The position numbers and the translations under genes were made by a program. From contig CAIIXF020000008.1 in the NCBI GenBank assembly GCA_903813345.2, positions 37,698,867 through 37,762,866 on the forward strand: 64,000 nucleotides of DNA, read 5' to 3'. The notes beneath the pieces were generated by a model. That model ran no database searches. It worked only from the letters and a program-made list of their open reading frames with translations, and was not told the DNA's origin. This DNA is from Owenia fusiformis (taxonomy: Eukaryota > Annelida > Polychaeta > Sabellida > Oweniidae). This document shows, piece after piece, positions 1 through 10,844 of the stretch. How positions within the stretch are numbered: the first letter of the stretch is position 1; every line of letters begins with the position of its first letter.

Positions 1-213
1 TATATTTTCTTCACCCTGCAATTATTAATCGAGTGGCTGATAATGCCTTCAGCAAAGCCACTTCAAATGTATAATGTTTATGTATGTTATGTATTTGTAA
101 AATAAATTCTATGAATAAAAAAACTCCATTATCACACTAAACATCTTTAAATCCGTAAAACGGTTGCATATTGGGATGTAGGTTGTTTGAAATACGATTA
201 TCAGTAAACCTAC

Positions 214-799
214 GTTCACATGTTACATCGGATCCACTCCATTCCAAGTTTCCCCCGCTGGTCTCTGTACATCTCCGAATTTGGTCTCCAGTCAAAACAA
301 ACCCTTCATCGCATATGAAAAATGCCAGCGCTCCGAGAGTTCTGCCGCTTATTTCAAAAGTTCCATATGTGGGAGCGAATAGATGGTCGCAAACTGTAAA
401 TGCAATTTCAAAATTGTTTTTATAGGACTGTTAATATCTATCCTCGTTGCAAACTTGATCGTACACATTTAAGTAAAAATATACTATACTACTTGATGCA
501 GCCCTTGGCCATTATTTCACCTAATACCTAGTACTCAGGTGTTCATTCTTTACATAATAAGTTTCACTTTATCAATAATAAATAACATATTACTAACGCT
601 CCTCGCTGTTACTGCTACTGCCTCTTTGTCGACTGTCTTTATGTTTGGATTTCTTGCTACTACTATTTTTGGATTTCTTGCTACTACTATTTTTGGAGAT
701 GTTTTTGCCTCTCTTCCTCCATCTAAATCGCCCTCTTTTATGACCGCAGATACAGGCTTCAATGAAGACAAGCAGAACTATCGCTACGATTAGCTTCAT
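214..799 (-). CDS. Secreted Sushi (CCP) domain protein, 5' part; exons 598-799 and 214-393
   Basis: Exon 1 (799 down to 598) starts MKLIVAIVLLVFIEACIC, a typical signal peptide. A very basic Lys/Ser/Arg-rich stretch follows (SSSKKSK repeats, about residues 19-65). The exon ends at a GTTAGT donor in phase 1. Exon 2 (393 down to 214) follows a TTTACAG acceptor, is 180 bp and phase 1-1, the usual arrangement for Sushi exons. It encodes CDHLFAPTYGTFEI, FFICDEGFVL, IRRC and LEWSGSDVTC, giving the four-cysteine/one-tryptophan Sushi pattern. Sushi domains mediate protein or carbohydrate binding in secreted and surface proteins, often in immunity and adhesion. The rest of the gene lies before position 1 and I could not place a third exon confidently. 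The exon join is inferred from matching phase; the exact protein is not recognised. Confidence 0.72.
660..707. repeat. 24-bp tandem duplication inside exon 1 of the Sushi gene
   Basis: A 24-bp unit (TTTCTTGCTACTACTATTTT plus 4 bases on the plus strand) occurs twice in succession. On the minus strand it encodes a repeated eight-residue Lys/Asn/Ser block. The duplication keeps the reading frame. Confidence 0.7.
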
Positions 800-1484
800 C
801 TCAACTGGAAAAGAGTTACTAGTTACTAGTAAGTAGCAAGTTAGCTTTCGACTGGAATTGTCTTACCATGTACTATCTGCTGCCTTCATTTCTGTATTCA
901 CAGCGTATAAAGCAGATGAGTTTCTTAGAATAAAAAGCCAAAATAGCATTCCAATCAGAAAGCCCAACAAGAAGAATAAAAGAAACAATATTTTCGTCCA
1001 ATCAATTTACATTCGAAGCGTTAAAAGATCCCGAGGCGGTCTTGTATAAAATCATCAGTGTCAAGGGACAAAAATTATGAACAAAATAAGAGGTTTTTAA
1101 CCATACAACGCTTTTTGAAAGTGCATACCTAAGAATGTCACAACTTTAAATCGTCAAATAATCTAATAGTCCTATACGCGCTAACTTTTAACCAACGAAA
1201 TATTCTTATCTCCGCGTTAAAGAGTTCAGTTTCGTGGTACAACTTTCTCAACATCCGGGCACTTTCCCATTGGAATAACATTGGCGGTGATTTTCAATGA
1301 CGCATTGGGACTTTATTAGATGTTTATCATGAATTATATTTGCACATACGATAGATATGATCATTATAAAGACATTTGACAAGTTTTTAAAAAATATATT
1401 CACCAGAACCGTCAAAATCATAAGTTGAAAATTCCAGTGACGTCACAGATTTACCGGAAGTTGCCCAGTTCCCGGAATTTGCTC
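800..1484. other. Upstream region of the Sushi gene, no gene seen
   Basis: This should hold the promoter and 5' leader of the minus-strand Sushi gene. A weak TATA-like stretch lies near 905-912 on the minus strand. The short open frames here have no recognisable protein features. Confidence 0.4.
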
Positions 1485-1565
1485 AAGGTGTCACTCCTGT
1501 AAATACCACTTCCGGGTAGGACAGTGTTTTTTAATACTTTAAAAACGAAGCCATGCCAACTTCAA
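1485..1565 (+). repeat. Direct repeat A, left copy
   Basis: This 81-bp segment, beginning AAGGTGTCACTCCTG and ending CCATGCCAACTTCAA, recurs in the same orientation and length at 6962-7042. Here it is followed after 15 bp by repeat B. Confidence 0.9.
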
Positions 1566-1580
1566 CTCCAACTGTGTAAT

Positions 1581-1869
1581 ACTTGAAAGGCATTGCTATA
1601 ATGATTGACAAAATGAAATAATCTCAGAGATTTTGCGTCTAAAATTTTTGCACGAGATCTCTGAAGTTGATGACCCAATTTTAGGTCATTTTGGCCAGTT
1701 TTTAGAGACTCAGCCCTCACCCATTTCCCCAAAAATGGCTAGATTTTGTAGAAAACGTGTTAAAAGTTTGGAAATGCAGCTGTTCCGAGCATGAAATAAC
1801 TCCATTGTTTGAAAAAATGCTAAATGAGCAAAAAATATCATGGTCAACTTTTCCCGTTTTGGGTATTAA
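1581..1869 (+). repeat. Direct repeat B, left copy
   Basis: This 289-bp segment, beginning ACTTGAAAGGCATTG and ending TTTTGGGTATTAA, recurs with few differences and equal length at 6675-6963. The two copies flank the RAG1-like gene. Confidence 0.9.
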
Positions 1870-2870
1870 TATCCCTGCCTTAGATTGGCTGCCACTTGCG
1901 CAGAGACCATGGATGTTGTAGAATTTCAAAATTGTGTCGATATTTATATTCAGGCTAGGCCACACAATGATTTTAATTCACATTTAAACATCCTGTGCCT
2001 ATCAGAATGGCCAAACGGGGGCCCAAAGGGATCATAAATGGGAGAAAATCAACTGGAATTCCATCAAAATTGCTGGTTATTTCTCCATAAATTACATGAT
2101 TTTAAGGTTCCATACCTCATTTAAATTGCTACAATGTTGCAAATTATCATTTTTACAGGCTTAATAAACACGCCAGGTGTATCACAGAAAGGGTAATCAA
2201 GATTAATTTGTAAATTGCTACATTGTAGCAATGGTATGAGTATGATGTCACAATACACTGGGGCCTAACTGGCGTAATTAGGAGAAAAAGGGCAAATTTT
2301 GCACATGGGGACCACATTTGACTCAAAATATTTGCATTTAGCAACATACATTTCAGTTCATTCTGTGTAATACTTCACTTGCATTTCAAACGCTAGATTC
2401 CTGCCTTGGATATTTCTGCAGAGATAAGATGATTAATTACACCAGGCCTGTTCTGTTTATACTCATTATCATATGATTATAGCACAGCCCACTATTGGCT
2501 GTTGCTTGAGTCACGTGATCCTACATCCCATAATAATTGCTATAGCGACAGGATGCTACACACAAATATACTACAGATTCTAGTTCAAAATTACTATTTT
2601 CATTCATGATTCTTGGTTCTGACCAGCTGTTGTGCATATATTATGTGTAGATATAACCACTTAACTCCTACAAGACCAAACTTTGTAAAAAGACATACTC
2701 TTTACAGAGATATCTTTGGTCTTATGTTGGTATGGTACTTTTGGAAGAAAAATGCAATTACTCCCCGAATGTGAGACTTCTGTTATCTAAACAAAATAGT
2801 TCCTCAGATTAGAAATTAAATTATGTACCCTCATTAGAAAGTTCAAGGAGTGCTCTATTAGAAATTACTT
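1870..2870. other. Non-coding stretch left of the RAG1-like element
   Basis: No plausible gene is seen. It lies between repeat B and the candidate left end of the RAG1-like transposon and is probably part of an older element into which that transposon was inserted. Confidence 0.4.
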
Positions 2871-5800
2871 AGAAAAGTGTCTCCCATGATGTAGGTTTTG
2901 AGAAAACTGCAACGAAAAAGAGTGTCTTATTTTAATAAATGTTTTGATTTTATTCAAAGTGATATCTATTTAGACAATATCATTATGAGATATGTAGGAT
3001 TTTAAGTCATAAAATGGATGTAAACATACACAACAAAGCATTAGGACTACTATGCAGACTTTGTGGATCAAAAATACAGAATGCAAAACAAAGGATTAAC
3101 AAAAAATGCACAATTAAAAAATGCAAAAATGCTAAGCAGGAAATTTTAGAAAAACTTTCCATTAATATTAGATACGATTGTGATTCTATACATCCATACA
3201 ATGCTTGTGAAAAATGCTATAAGGACATTAAAAGAAAAAACTATTCTTTTACACAAGATTTCAGAGAAAATGTTTACACAATAAATGACAAATGGAAGCC
3301 ATGTGGTGTTGATTGTTGGACATGCAGTCAGTATGAAAGTGAATATGCTTTTAAAAGAACTGTAAATGAGCAAGGTATACAATGTGTACAGAAAAGTGGA
3401 CAATCAAGCACACCAATTAAACAGTCTGGATCTAATAGCATAAATTGCCTTGAAGGATTAGTCCATACATTTGATCAACGTTCCACCCCAGCAAAATCCT
3501 CAACATGTGTCGCAACACAGGTGACTCCCGGACGCTACAGTTCCGTTGAGAAACTTCTTCAGCCAATTAAAGATGGTTCAATGACAAAAAAACAAAAGAA
3601 AGCTTTGCGATCATTATCATATATGGCTCTTGATAAATCAGGAGATGGAAGCTTTGAAGTTGATAAGGTAATTTTCTCTGATTATAAATATAAACATCTG
3701 GGTAATTAAATGTCAATTTTATGCAATCAACTATCAAATCATACTGGCATTATTCTAATCATACTGTGGATGATATAAAGTTCACTCTACATCATTTTAC
3801 ATCATCCAATGTAAATATTTAAGGACAAGTGTTGGTTAAGTTTTCATGATCATCCATTTTCATCCCCTATACTTTAATATCCATTATACTAGCCTAATTG
3901 AATCTTTTTTATATATATTCAGCGTACGACCTATATCAAGGTGCCAAAATATAGGGTAAACAGCACAAAGGCAAATGCCAAACAAAAGGCCCGACGTAAC
4001 AAATGGATAACAAAATGCAGAAACATGGTATCTGGCAAAAATGAAGAAGATTCAATCGCTCAACACGCTTGTGAGATTTCTAAAAGCAAACAGAGGATTG
4101 ATATTTTGAAACGTGCAGGGGTATCGATCAAACAACTATCTCGCAAGGAATCGTTATCCATGAAGTGCAAGGCAAACCTGTCTTGGAAACAATTAGGTAC
4201 CGTAAAAAAATACCTGCGCCATGCAGGTGTAAAGTTTGAAAGTGAGAAGAAAGAGCGACAGTACAGATCTGAACTTTTAAAAGATATTATGTTGCAAGGT
4301 GAAACTATTATCATGAAAGTTAAAAACAAAAGTGCTCCAGATAGCAGAAAAGGTTACGTCAAGAGAGCCAGACCTCATGTATATATTGATAACCTCAGTG
4401 AAACGATCAAAGGGCAATTTGAAAAACTGACAGAATCCAATCAACTTTACTGGTCACCAGGTATGCCATTCGATGAAGTATGGGTAAAGATTGGAGGTGA
4501 TCATGGAGGAAATTCCTTTAAAATGGAATTTCAAGTTTTAAATGTCAAAGACCCTAATTCTCCCCAGAACTGTGTTGTGTTCAGTGCATTTGAGGCAATG
4601 GATTATCGTGAGAACATAAGAGCTTCTCTTGAGAGATTTATACCTCAAATTGATAAACTATCAAATGAACAAATCATGGATAAGGATGTCAGAATGTTTG
4701 TGTTCGGTGATTATGAGTTTTTGTGTAAGGCATATGGCTTGTCTGGGGCAAATGGAAAATATCCTTGCCTGTTTTGTGACATAGACAAGGAGACTATGCA
4801 CACCCCTACATCAGAGAGAGAATATGAAGATAACCCCAGAACTCTTAAAGAGCTAAACAAACAACATGAACTTTTTCTTGAAGAGGGTAAAGGATTGAAA
4901 AAAAATGCAAAAGAATATTTTAACTGTGTTGAAAAGCCTATCCTGAACATTCCCATTAGCCAGGTGTGTATCCCCTACCTGCATATTTTACTCGGAATTG
5001 TATTGAAACATCATAACCATCTGATCGAGATGTGCCATGCATTAGACAAAGATATTGCGTTAGACATTTCAAAAATGGGGAACATGCGAGATGATAAAAA
5101 TGACACCCAGTTTGGACAATATATTTTGCATTTGAAAAAAATCCGTGACCTCAGGGCAGAATTACGTAACAGCAAGGGAAAGAAAATGCGGAGACTAGAG
5201 GATGCGATTAGAAAAATGAAGGAGAAACTCGTTCTAAAGGAAGGATCTGGAGTTCTGGCATCTAGTCTCGATGATGCATTGAAGCGAAATAAAATAGAAA
5301 GACAGGCCTACCACAGTCATTCCTTCATTGGGAATCATTGTCATCAGTATCTTCAGGTGAGCAAAAAATATATACATTTAAATTTAAATTATTAGTCAGT
5401 ATTAGTTAAATACTGGACATCATTCACATTTTTGATATGCATGTACATACAAAGAGTACTGTTCCCCATTTCTATTCTGCTTTTTCATGTTTTCCTTGAG
5501 AGTCATGTTTTAACAATGATTCCAGGAACATGTGTATACTGACATTTGCCAGTCAGTTGTGACGAAAACTGAAGAGCTCAGTCAAGGTCTTCCGAGGCGT
5601 GACTATCTAATTACAGAGGCCACAAAGATATGCAACACAATGAAGCAATTGAGTTATCTGTTTTCAAAGGTCCACAGAAGTGTTTCACACGACTTACCAA
5701 TTGATGACAAAAGTGTATATATCATTCAAGATGAAATAGATGCATATCTTAATTATTATCGGGTAAATATTTGTCAAAAAATTACCCCAAAACAACATAT

Positions 5801-6223
5801 GCTGGAAAACCACGTCTCTGAATGGATTTCACAGTGGAATCATGGGATGGCATTCCATGGTGAGCAGGGAGGTGAAGCAATTCACAAAATATATAACACT
5901 ATTGGGAGAAGAATGCATTTTGGCAATAGACTTAAACGACTTATGTCAACTGTCACGGAACAAATGGCATTAGTTTCTCCCGAAATATCAAATGCAGAGC
6001 CAGAAACAAAAAGAAGAATTTTTAAAAATAAAAAAACAGTGTAGACAATGGGAGTATTGTTATTATTTTACTTAAAACAGAAATCTGAATGTAAATGCTG
6101 GTAGTAAATGAAAGCAAGTAATTTTAGTAAGTATACTGTCAGAAATGTGATGTTAAATATGTAAATAGTTGGACTTTACAATGCTCTATATATCAATCAT
6201 TAAGCCGTGGGAGACACATTTCT
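2871..6223 (+). mobile_element. Candidate RAG1-like DNA transposon, about 3.35 kb
   Basis: The intact RAG1-like gene is closely bracketed by an inverted repeat. AGAAAAGTGTCTCCCA lies at 2871-2886 and its reverse complement, with one mismatch, at 6208-6223. That leaves about 140 bp before the start codon and 180 bp after the stop, a compact autonomous layout. I see no convincing 5-bp target duplication outside these repeats, and they do not start with the CACTRTG-type ends of Transib or ProtoRAG. The boundaries are therefore provisional. Confidence 0.45.
3014..6044 (+). CDS. RAG1-like transposase (N-RAG region plus DDE core), three exons, ~868 aa
   Basis: Exons are 3014-3667, 3923-5356 and 5526-6044, all joined in phase 0 at good GT/AG sites. 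The uninterrupted protein is about 868 residues; vertebrate RAG1 is about 1,040. The N-terminal part resembles the RAG1 zinc-binding region before the RING finger: CRLCG (C14, C17), DCDSIHPYNACEKC (H60, C65, C68), then W94KPC and CxxxCxxC at 97-104. I see no RING finger. The core matches RAG1 in order: GGDHGG (D411), VFGDYEF (D481, like RAG1 D708), PCLFCD (C500, C503, like the ICTLCD zinc ligands), EKPILNIPI with a following His-rich helix, and HVSEWIS then HGEQGGEAIH (E809/E813, like the RAG1 region of E962). These suggest a DDE-type nuclease that cuts and joins its own ends. GTG codons at 3941 and 5532 are internal, not starts. No RAG2-like Kelch protein is nearby. Motif matching is from memory, not an alignment run. 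Confidence 0.85.
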
Positions 6224-6674
6224 TTTAATATTTAGAAAAAACAAAGACTATATTTAACAAATGTTCAATCTTTGAAAAATAAAAAAGTGAAGATAATATG
6301 ATTTTAGAGTTTGAATATGCACAAAAACTGTTGGTTTAATCAGCATTAAGCAAGTTGACTCTTACAAATGACAAAGCATGTATTTTTGACTTAATATGGG
6401 ATATATGCATAGTATAATTTCATAATTTCTTTTAAAATATATAAATTAAACAATTGCATCAAGTTAAATATATTTTCTCTTTGTTTTCTTTTATAAGAAG
6501 TTTTAATCTTAACGTTTTTGGCAAAATTGTGAAAAGCGAGAATTTATAGCAAGGGCAGATTCTGGCATCAGCTAGGCTTAAGCTGGAAAGCTACTGCAGG
6601 AATGAGGTCAGATCTGTCATGGCTGACAGCTGTTGATTAATGGTCAGGCTCTAAGTCCATCTGATTCCAGAGTG
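6224..6674. other. AT-rich flank right of the RAG1-like element
   Basis: No gene is seen. The stretch is very AT-rich and leads into repeat B. Confidence 0.4.
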
Positions 6675-6963
6675 ACTTGAAAGGCATTGCTATAATGATT
6701 GACAAAATGAAATAATCTCAGAGATTTTGCGTCTAAAATTTTTGCACGAGATCTCTGAAGTTGATGACCCAATTTTAGGTCATTTTGGCCAGTTTTTAGA
6801 GACTCAGCCCTCACCCATTTCCCCCAAAATGGCTAGATTTTGTAGAAAACGTGTTAAAAGTTTGGAAATTCAGCTGTTTCGAGCATGAAATAACTCCATT
6901 GTTTGAAAAAATGCTAAATGAGCAAAAAATATCATAGTCAAATTTTCCCGTTTTGGGTATTAA
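6675..6963 (+). repeat. Direct repeat B, right copy
   Basis: Second copy of the 289-bp segment found at 1581-1869. Here it runs directly into repeat A without the 15-bp spacer seen on the left, so the A-B order is reversed relative to the left side. Confidence 0.9.
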
Positions 6964-7042
6964 GGTGTCACTCCTGTAAATACCACTTCCGGGTAGGACA
7001 GTGTTTTTTAATACTTTAAAAACGAAGCCATGCCAACTTCAA
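6962..7042 (+). repeat. Direct repeat A, right copy
   Basis: Second copy of the 81-bp segment at 1485-1565. It overlaps the end of repeat B by two bases. Confidence 0.9.
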
Positions 7043-7481
7043 TGGTGCGTATAGTAGGTTTAAGTGTCTGCAATGTGGCCATTTGAGGTATGTCTGTAAA
7101 GCTGAGGCCAAGTACTTTCTAAATGTGCCATTTTAAGAAAAAAATCGCAAGAATATAGTCCCGTAAACTGGAACTACTTTATTCGTTAATTTTCATCGGT
7201 GAAGCAGGGATTTTACCTAAAAATGAGTCCCTGCGTTGGCGTAGTGATATTTAAAAGTCGAGACGCAAACCCTATGTTAAATATAGTGTCAAGATGAAGG
7301 TTATGTATAGGGGAACGCAGAAATATAGTCATTGTATGGGCTAGTTCGTTCGTCGAAAATGGCGATATGTACCCCAGAACTTGAATTTTGTAATTTTTTC
7401 AATATTTTTCAATGATTTAGATCTACCGTAGTGACACCTCAAACGCCATTGAAAAAAATTATCGAAGCAAATTGAATTACT
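7043..7481. other. Non-coding stretch between repeat A and the MITE
   Basis: No gene is seen. AGTGACACCT at 7430-7439 is the inverse of AGGTGTCACT at 1486-1495 and could be the right end of an element enclosing the RAG1-like transposon. Confidence 0.3.
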
Positions 7482-7907
7482 CAGATGCGAGTAGGTAGTT
7501 ACCAGTTTCGCCACCAGGTGGCTGATTCGGGGGAATTAACATGGCGGGGTATTACAGAATTCCCTTAAACTTGAATATGCATTAGTTTTAGTGGTTCACT
7601 TTTCATATTACCCTTATGTATCTGATAGTTATACAAATTAAAATATGTCCAGTAAAAGAAAATATTATCTGCCCAACACAAGATAAGTTATTTCACTTTT
7701 TGTGGTTTTACAACATGGGGTCTATGGGGAATCTCCCCGACCTAGAAGTCACATTTTCAAAGAAAATTAAATTTTCAAAGTTGATAAACTCTTTTCAAAA
7801 CCACATTTCTAAATGTAATTTTACATGTAGATTCCAAATATGACATCAGTTTGACTGAATTGTGAGTTTTTAATGACGTAAATCAAGATTATTTCTACTC
7901 GCATCTG
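7482..7907. mobile_element. MITE with CAGATGCGAGTAG ends, copy 1
   Basis: A 426-bp segment with 13-bp perfect inverted ends: CAGATGCGAGTAG at 7482-7494 and CTACTCGCATCTG at 7895-7907. Related copies are at 52282-52708 (full length) and 35612-35883 (right part only). It has no coding capacity and is a non-autonomous DNA transposon of unknown family. It ends about 80 bp before the THAP transposase start codon, so it may supply upstream sequence to that gene. Confidence 0.75.
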
Positions 7908-7988
7908 GGATATTTCCATCTTCTTTTCTACTTATTGTCTGGATTATAGAATATTATTATACATATGTACTAATGTTGGATCGGGATA

Positions 7989-10007
7989 ATGCCAGTGAAG
8001 CACTGCGCGGCTGGAAATTGCACAAGCGATAGCAGAAAACTCAAAAACTTGGAAAACCATCCATGGATGAAAAACATTTCATTTTTTGAATTTCCAAAAA
8101 GTGAGGATAAACAAATTTGGATATCAAAGACAAAACGGGTAGACCCCAAGGACAATAGAAAATCATGGACCCCTCCGCCACACGCTGTTCTGTGTTCAAG
8201 ACATTTTGTAGACTCAAAACCAACTGATTCCAACCCCCACCCTACACTTTTTGATTATAATGGTTACCAGATAGATAGGCCCAGGACTCTGAGCAGTAGA
8301 AATGCTCAAGATGTTTCACTCCGATCAGGTGTCAAGAGGAAAAGTTTGACTGAAATGTACAATACAAGAAAGGGTTTCAAACCAGGCCTTTCAAATGTCA
8401 TTGAGCTTGATAGTGAGGGTGATTCCAATGTTGCGACGAGTGAAGTGACTGAAGTCATTGTTGATGTAAGTAGACAAATCATTCAGCCTGGACCAACCTT
8501 GTTAGTTAAGGTACATGTGAAATCTCAATAAATAATCAATTTTTTATGTTGTCACTTGTACGACCCAGTTATAGAAATTTGAACAAGAAAACACAAATCA
8601 TCGATACATCATTCATTCATTTAGGCATTAAGGCTATGTCTTCCTTATATGGATTGTCAAAACTGAGCTGTGTAATATTGCATCATTCTTGACTTATGGA
8701 TATGCCCTAGTTTTATATCATTTTTAGGTTGCAGCAAAATGTGAGCGTCAGGCATATTAAATTAAATGTTTGTTTATGTGTTATTGTAGGACCAGATACC
8801 GATTGGGGCAAATGTAGAGGTAGCAGAACAAGCGTCAAAACCTGACAAACCTATCAACTGTGGAGCTGTGTTCGAGATTCACAAAATACAAAGCAAGGAA
8901 CACAACTATGCATATATGGACAGTTCTAATATGCAAATTAAGGGCCAAGCAAATGATATTGCGACGCAGACAGACTGCGATTCGATACGATTTGATGAGA
9001 TGTTTAGTGCTTATGAGAGGTTGCAGAACAAAAATCAACTGAGGAGGGACCTTTTTCTTGAAAAAGTCCTGGAAAATGACAAAAGCATCAAAAGATACAC
9101 TGGAGTCCCAGGCAGTGAAGTATTACTTGGGCTATTTGAATTGATTTCAAAATCAACTAATAACTTTAAGAATATTTTCTACTGGAAAGGTGGCAAGAAC
9201 ACTAAGCAAGAGAACTTTGGTAAGACCCACAAGACACGAAAGAGAATATTAACTCACTTTCAAGAATTCATACTGACTTTAGTTCGTTTCCGCCTGGGAC
9301 TGCTTGGTTTGTTTATGGCAGATCTGTTTGGTGTATCCAATTCAGTGACATCAAGTGTCTTCAGCACATGGATCAATATTATGAATCATGTTTTCTCCCC
9401 ATTCATCAAATGGGCTTCGAAGAAAACAACAAGAAAGAATCTTCCTTCTGGCTTTAAGATGGACTACCCTAACACAAGGGCCATTATTGACTGTAGCGAG
9501 TTTTTTGTGGAGAAACCGTCAAATCCAACTGCCCAGAGCTGTACATACAGCACATATAAATCGCATAATACTGCCAAAGTACTATTCTCTATCAGTCCCT
9601 GGGGCTCATTTAATTTTGTCTCCAAACTTTATGGAGGTAATGCATCTGATCGCTTCATTACCAAGGACTCCGGTTTTGTGGATCAAGTAGAGGAAGGAGA
9701 CAGTATAATGGCTGACAGAGGGCTTACAATTCAGGACCTTCTTTTAAGGAAGAAAGCTGTCTTGAATATGCCTCCTTTCACTCACAAAACAAAGAAGGGT
9801 AAGGGAAAATGGCTAAATTCAAAGGAAATTCAGAAAACGCAGAGGATTGCTAAACTGCGTATACATGTGGAACGTGCGATTGGTCGTCTGAAATGGTTCC
9901 GCTTGATAGGGAATGTTATTCCATTGACTCTGAAACCCTTGTTGAACCAGATGGTAAATGTTGGCGCATTTTTGTGCAATCTCTCACCCCCTCTGGTGAA
10001 AAAGTGA
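7989..10007 (+). CDS. THAP-domain DDE_Tnp_4 transposase, two exons, ~564 aa
   Basis: Exon 1 is 7989-8465 (GTAAGT donor) and exon 2 is 8790-10007 (TTGTAG acceptor), joined in phase 0. Residues 1-90 form a THAP zinc finger: C6, C11, W26, then VLCSRHF with C69 and H72, and a final PTLF like the THAP AVPTIF box. THAP fingers bind specific DNA. After a linker, a helix-turn-helix of the HTH_Tnp_4 type (about 312-355: TLVRFRLGLL, DLFGVSNSVTSSVFSTW) precedes a DDE_Tnp_4 nuclease: IIDCSEF (D393), GDSIMADRG (D468) and HVERAIGRLKWFR (E520). This combination is typical of animal IS4EU/ISL2EU-type or related THAP transposases. The frame has no break, so it is either recently active or kept by selection. 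I could not identify its terminal inverted repeats. An alternative donor at 8511 exists but gives a weaker site. Confidence 0.85.
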
Positions 10008-10069
10008 ACTGAACACTGTCTTTAAAACTGTGTATTATGAAAGACTTTCTCTGAATGAAGTTATGAACT

Positions 10070-10843
10070 TATAGACATAGTATTTAAAGTGCCAATATTC
10101 CATTCATACCAGTATATTACAGTATTATCACTATTGCTTGCAATCAAAACTACATGTTATATCATATATTGTGTAAGTTTTCCTTTGCTGGGATCTCTTA
10201 AGTTTACACTTTTTGCTTTGGGATCTCTTAAGTCACTTTGTCAGGCATAAAATTTAAAGTGGCAATATTAAAATTATATTATTCCAGCAGTATTATTTAT
10301 TATTGTTTGCAATCAAAAGTAGATGCAATTTCATATATTGTTTTCCTTTTCTGTGATTTCTTAAGTTTATACTGTACTTCTACTTAATTTGGTGGATCTG
10401 CCAACTTGTATCAAGCCTGTCATATTAAATAGCTGCCAAAATCAATATTTCAATCTTGTTTATATTGCAAGTCTGCAAAATTAAGTAGCCGCCAAATGTT
10501 TATAACAGCCAATCCACCAAATTAATTGTGCCAATATAAGTAGAAGTACTGTATTGTACAGATTTGCTTATCTTTAAGTCACTCACTCACTCACTCACTT
10601 GTACTGGGATATTATTATGTCACTTGGTCAGAGATAGAATTTAAAGTGACAATATTGCATTTAAACCAGTAAATTACAGTATTATTTTTTTGCAATCAAA
10701 GGTACATGCAGTATCATATATTTTGCAAGTTTTCCTTTGCTGGGAAGTCAACATATTTGCTTGTACTGAGATCTCTTATGTCAATTAGTCAGACATAGAA
10801 TTTAAAGTGGCAATATTGCATTTATACCAGTAAATTACATTAT
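10070..10843 (+). repeat. Diverged tandem repeats of ~190 bp
   Basis: About four diverged copies share blocks such as TTTAAAGTGGCAATATTGCA, TACCAGTAAATTACAGTATT, GCAATCAAAAGTACATGCA and TGGGATCTCTTAAG. A short CTCA run lies near 10580. The same family resumes at 33190-33740, after the large array, so the array was probably inserted into this repeat field. Confidence 0.65.
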
Positions 10844-10844
10844 T

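Noticed and set aside
1485-7042. LTR retrotransposon bounded by repeats A/B
   Set aside because: The order of A and B differs between sides, and the interior encodes a DDE transposase-like protein with introns rather than gag-pol.
2000-10500. Search for a RAG2-like Kelch gene beside the RAG1-like gene
   Set aside because: No frame with Kelch or PHD motifs was seen on either strand; the neighbour is a THAP transposase.
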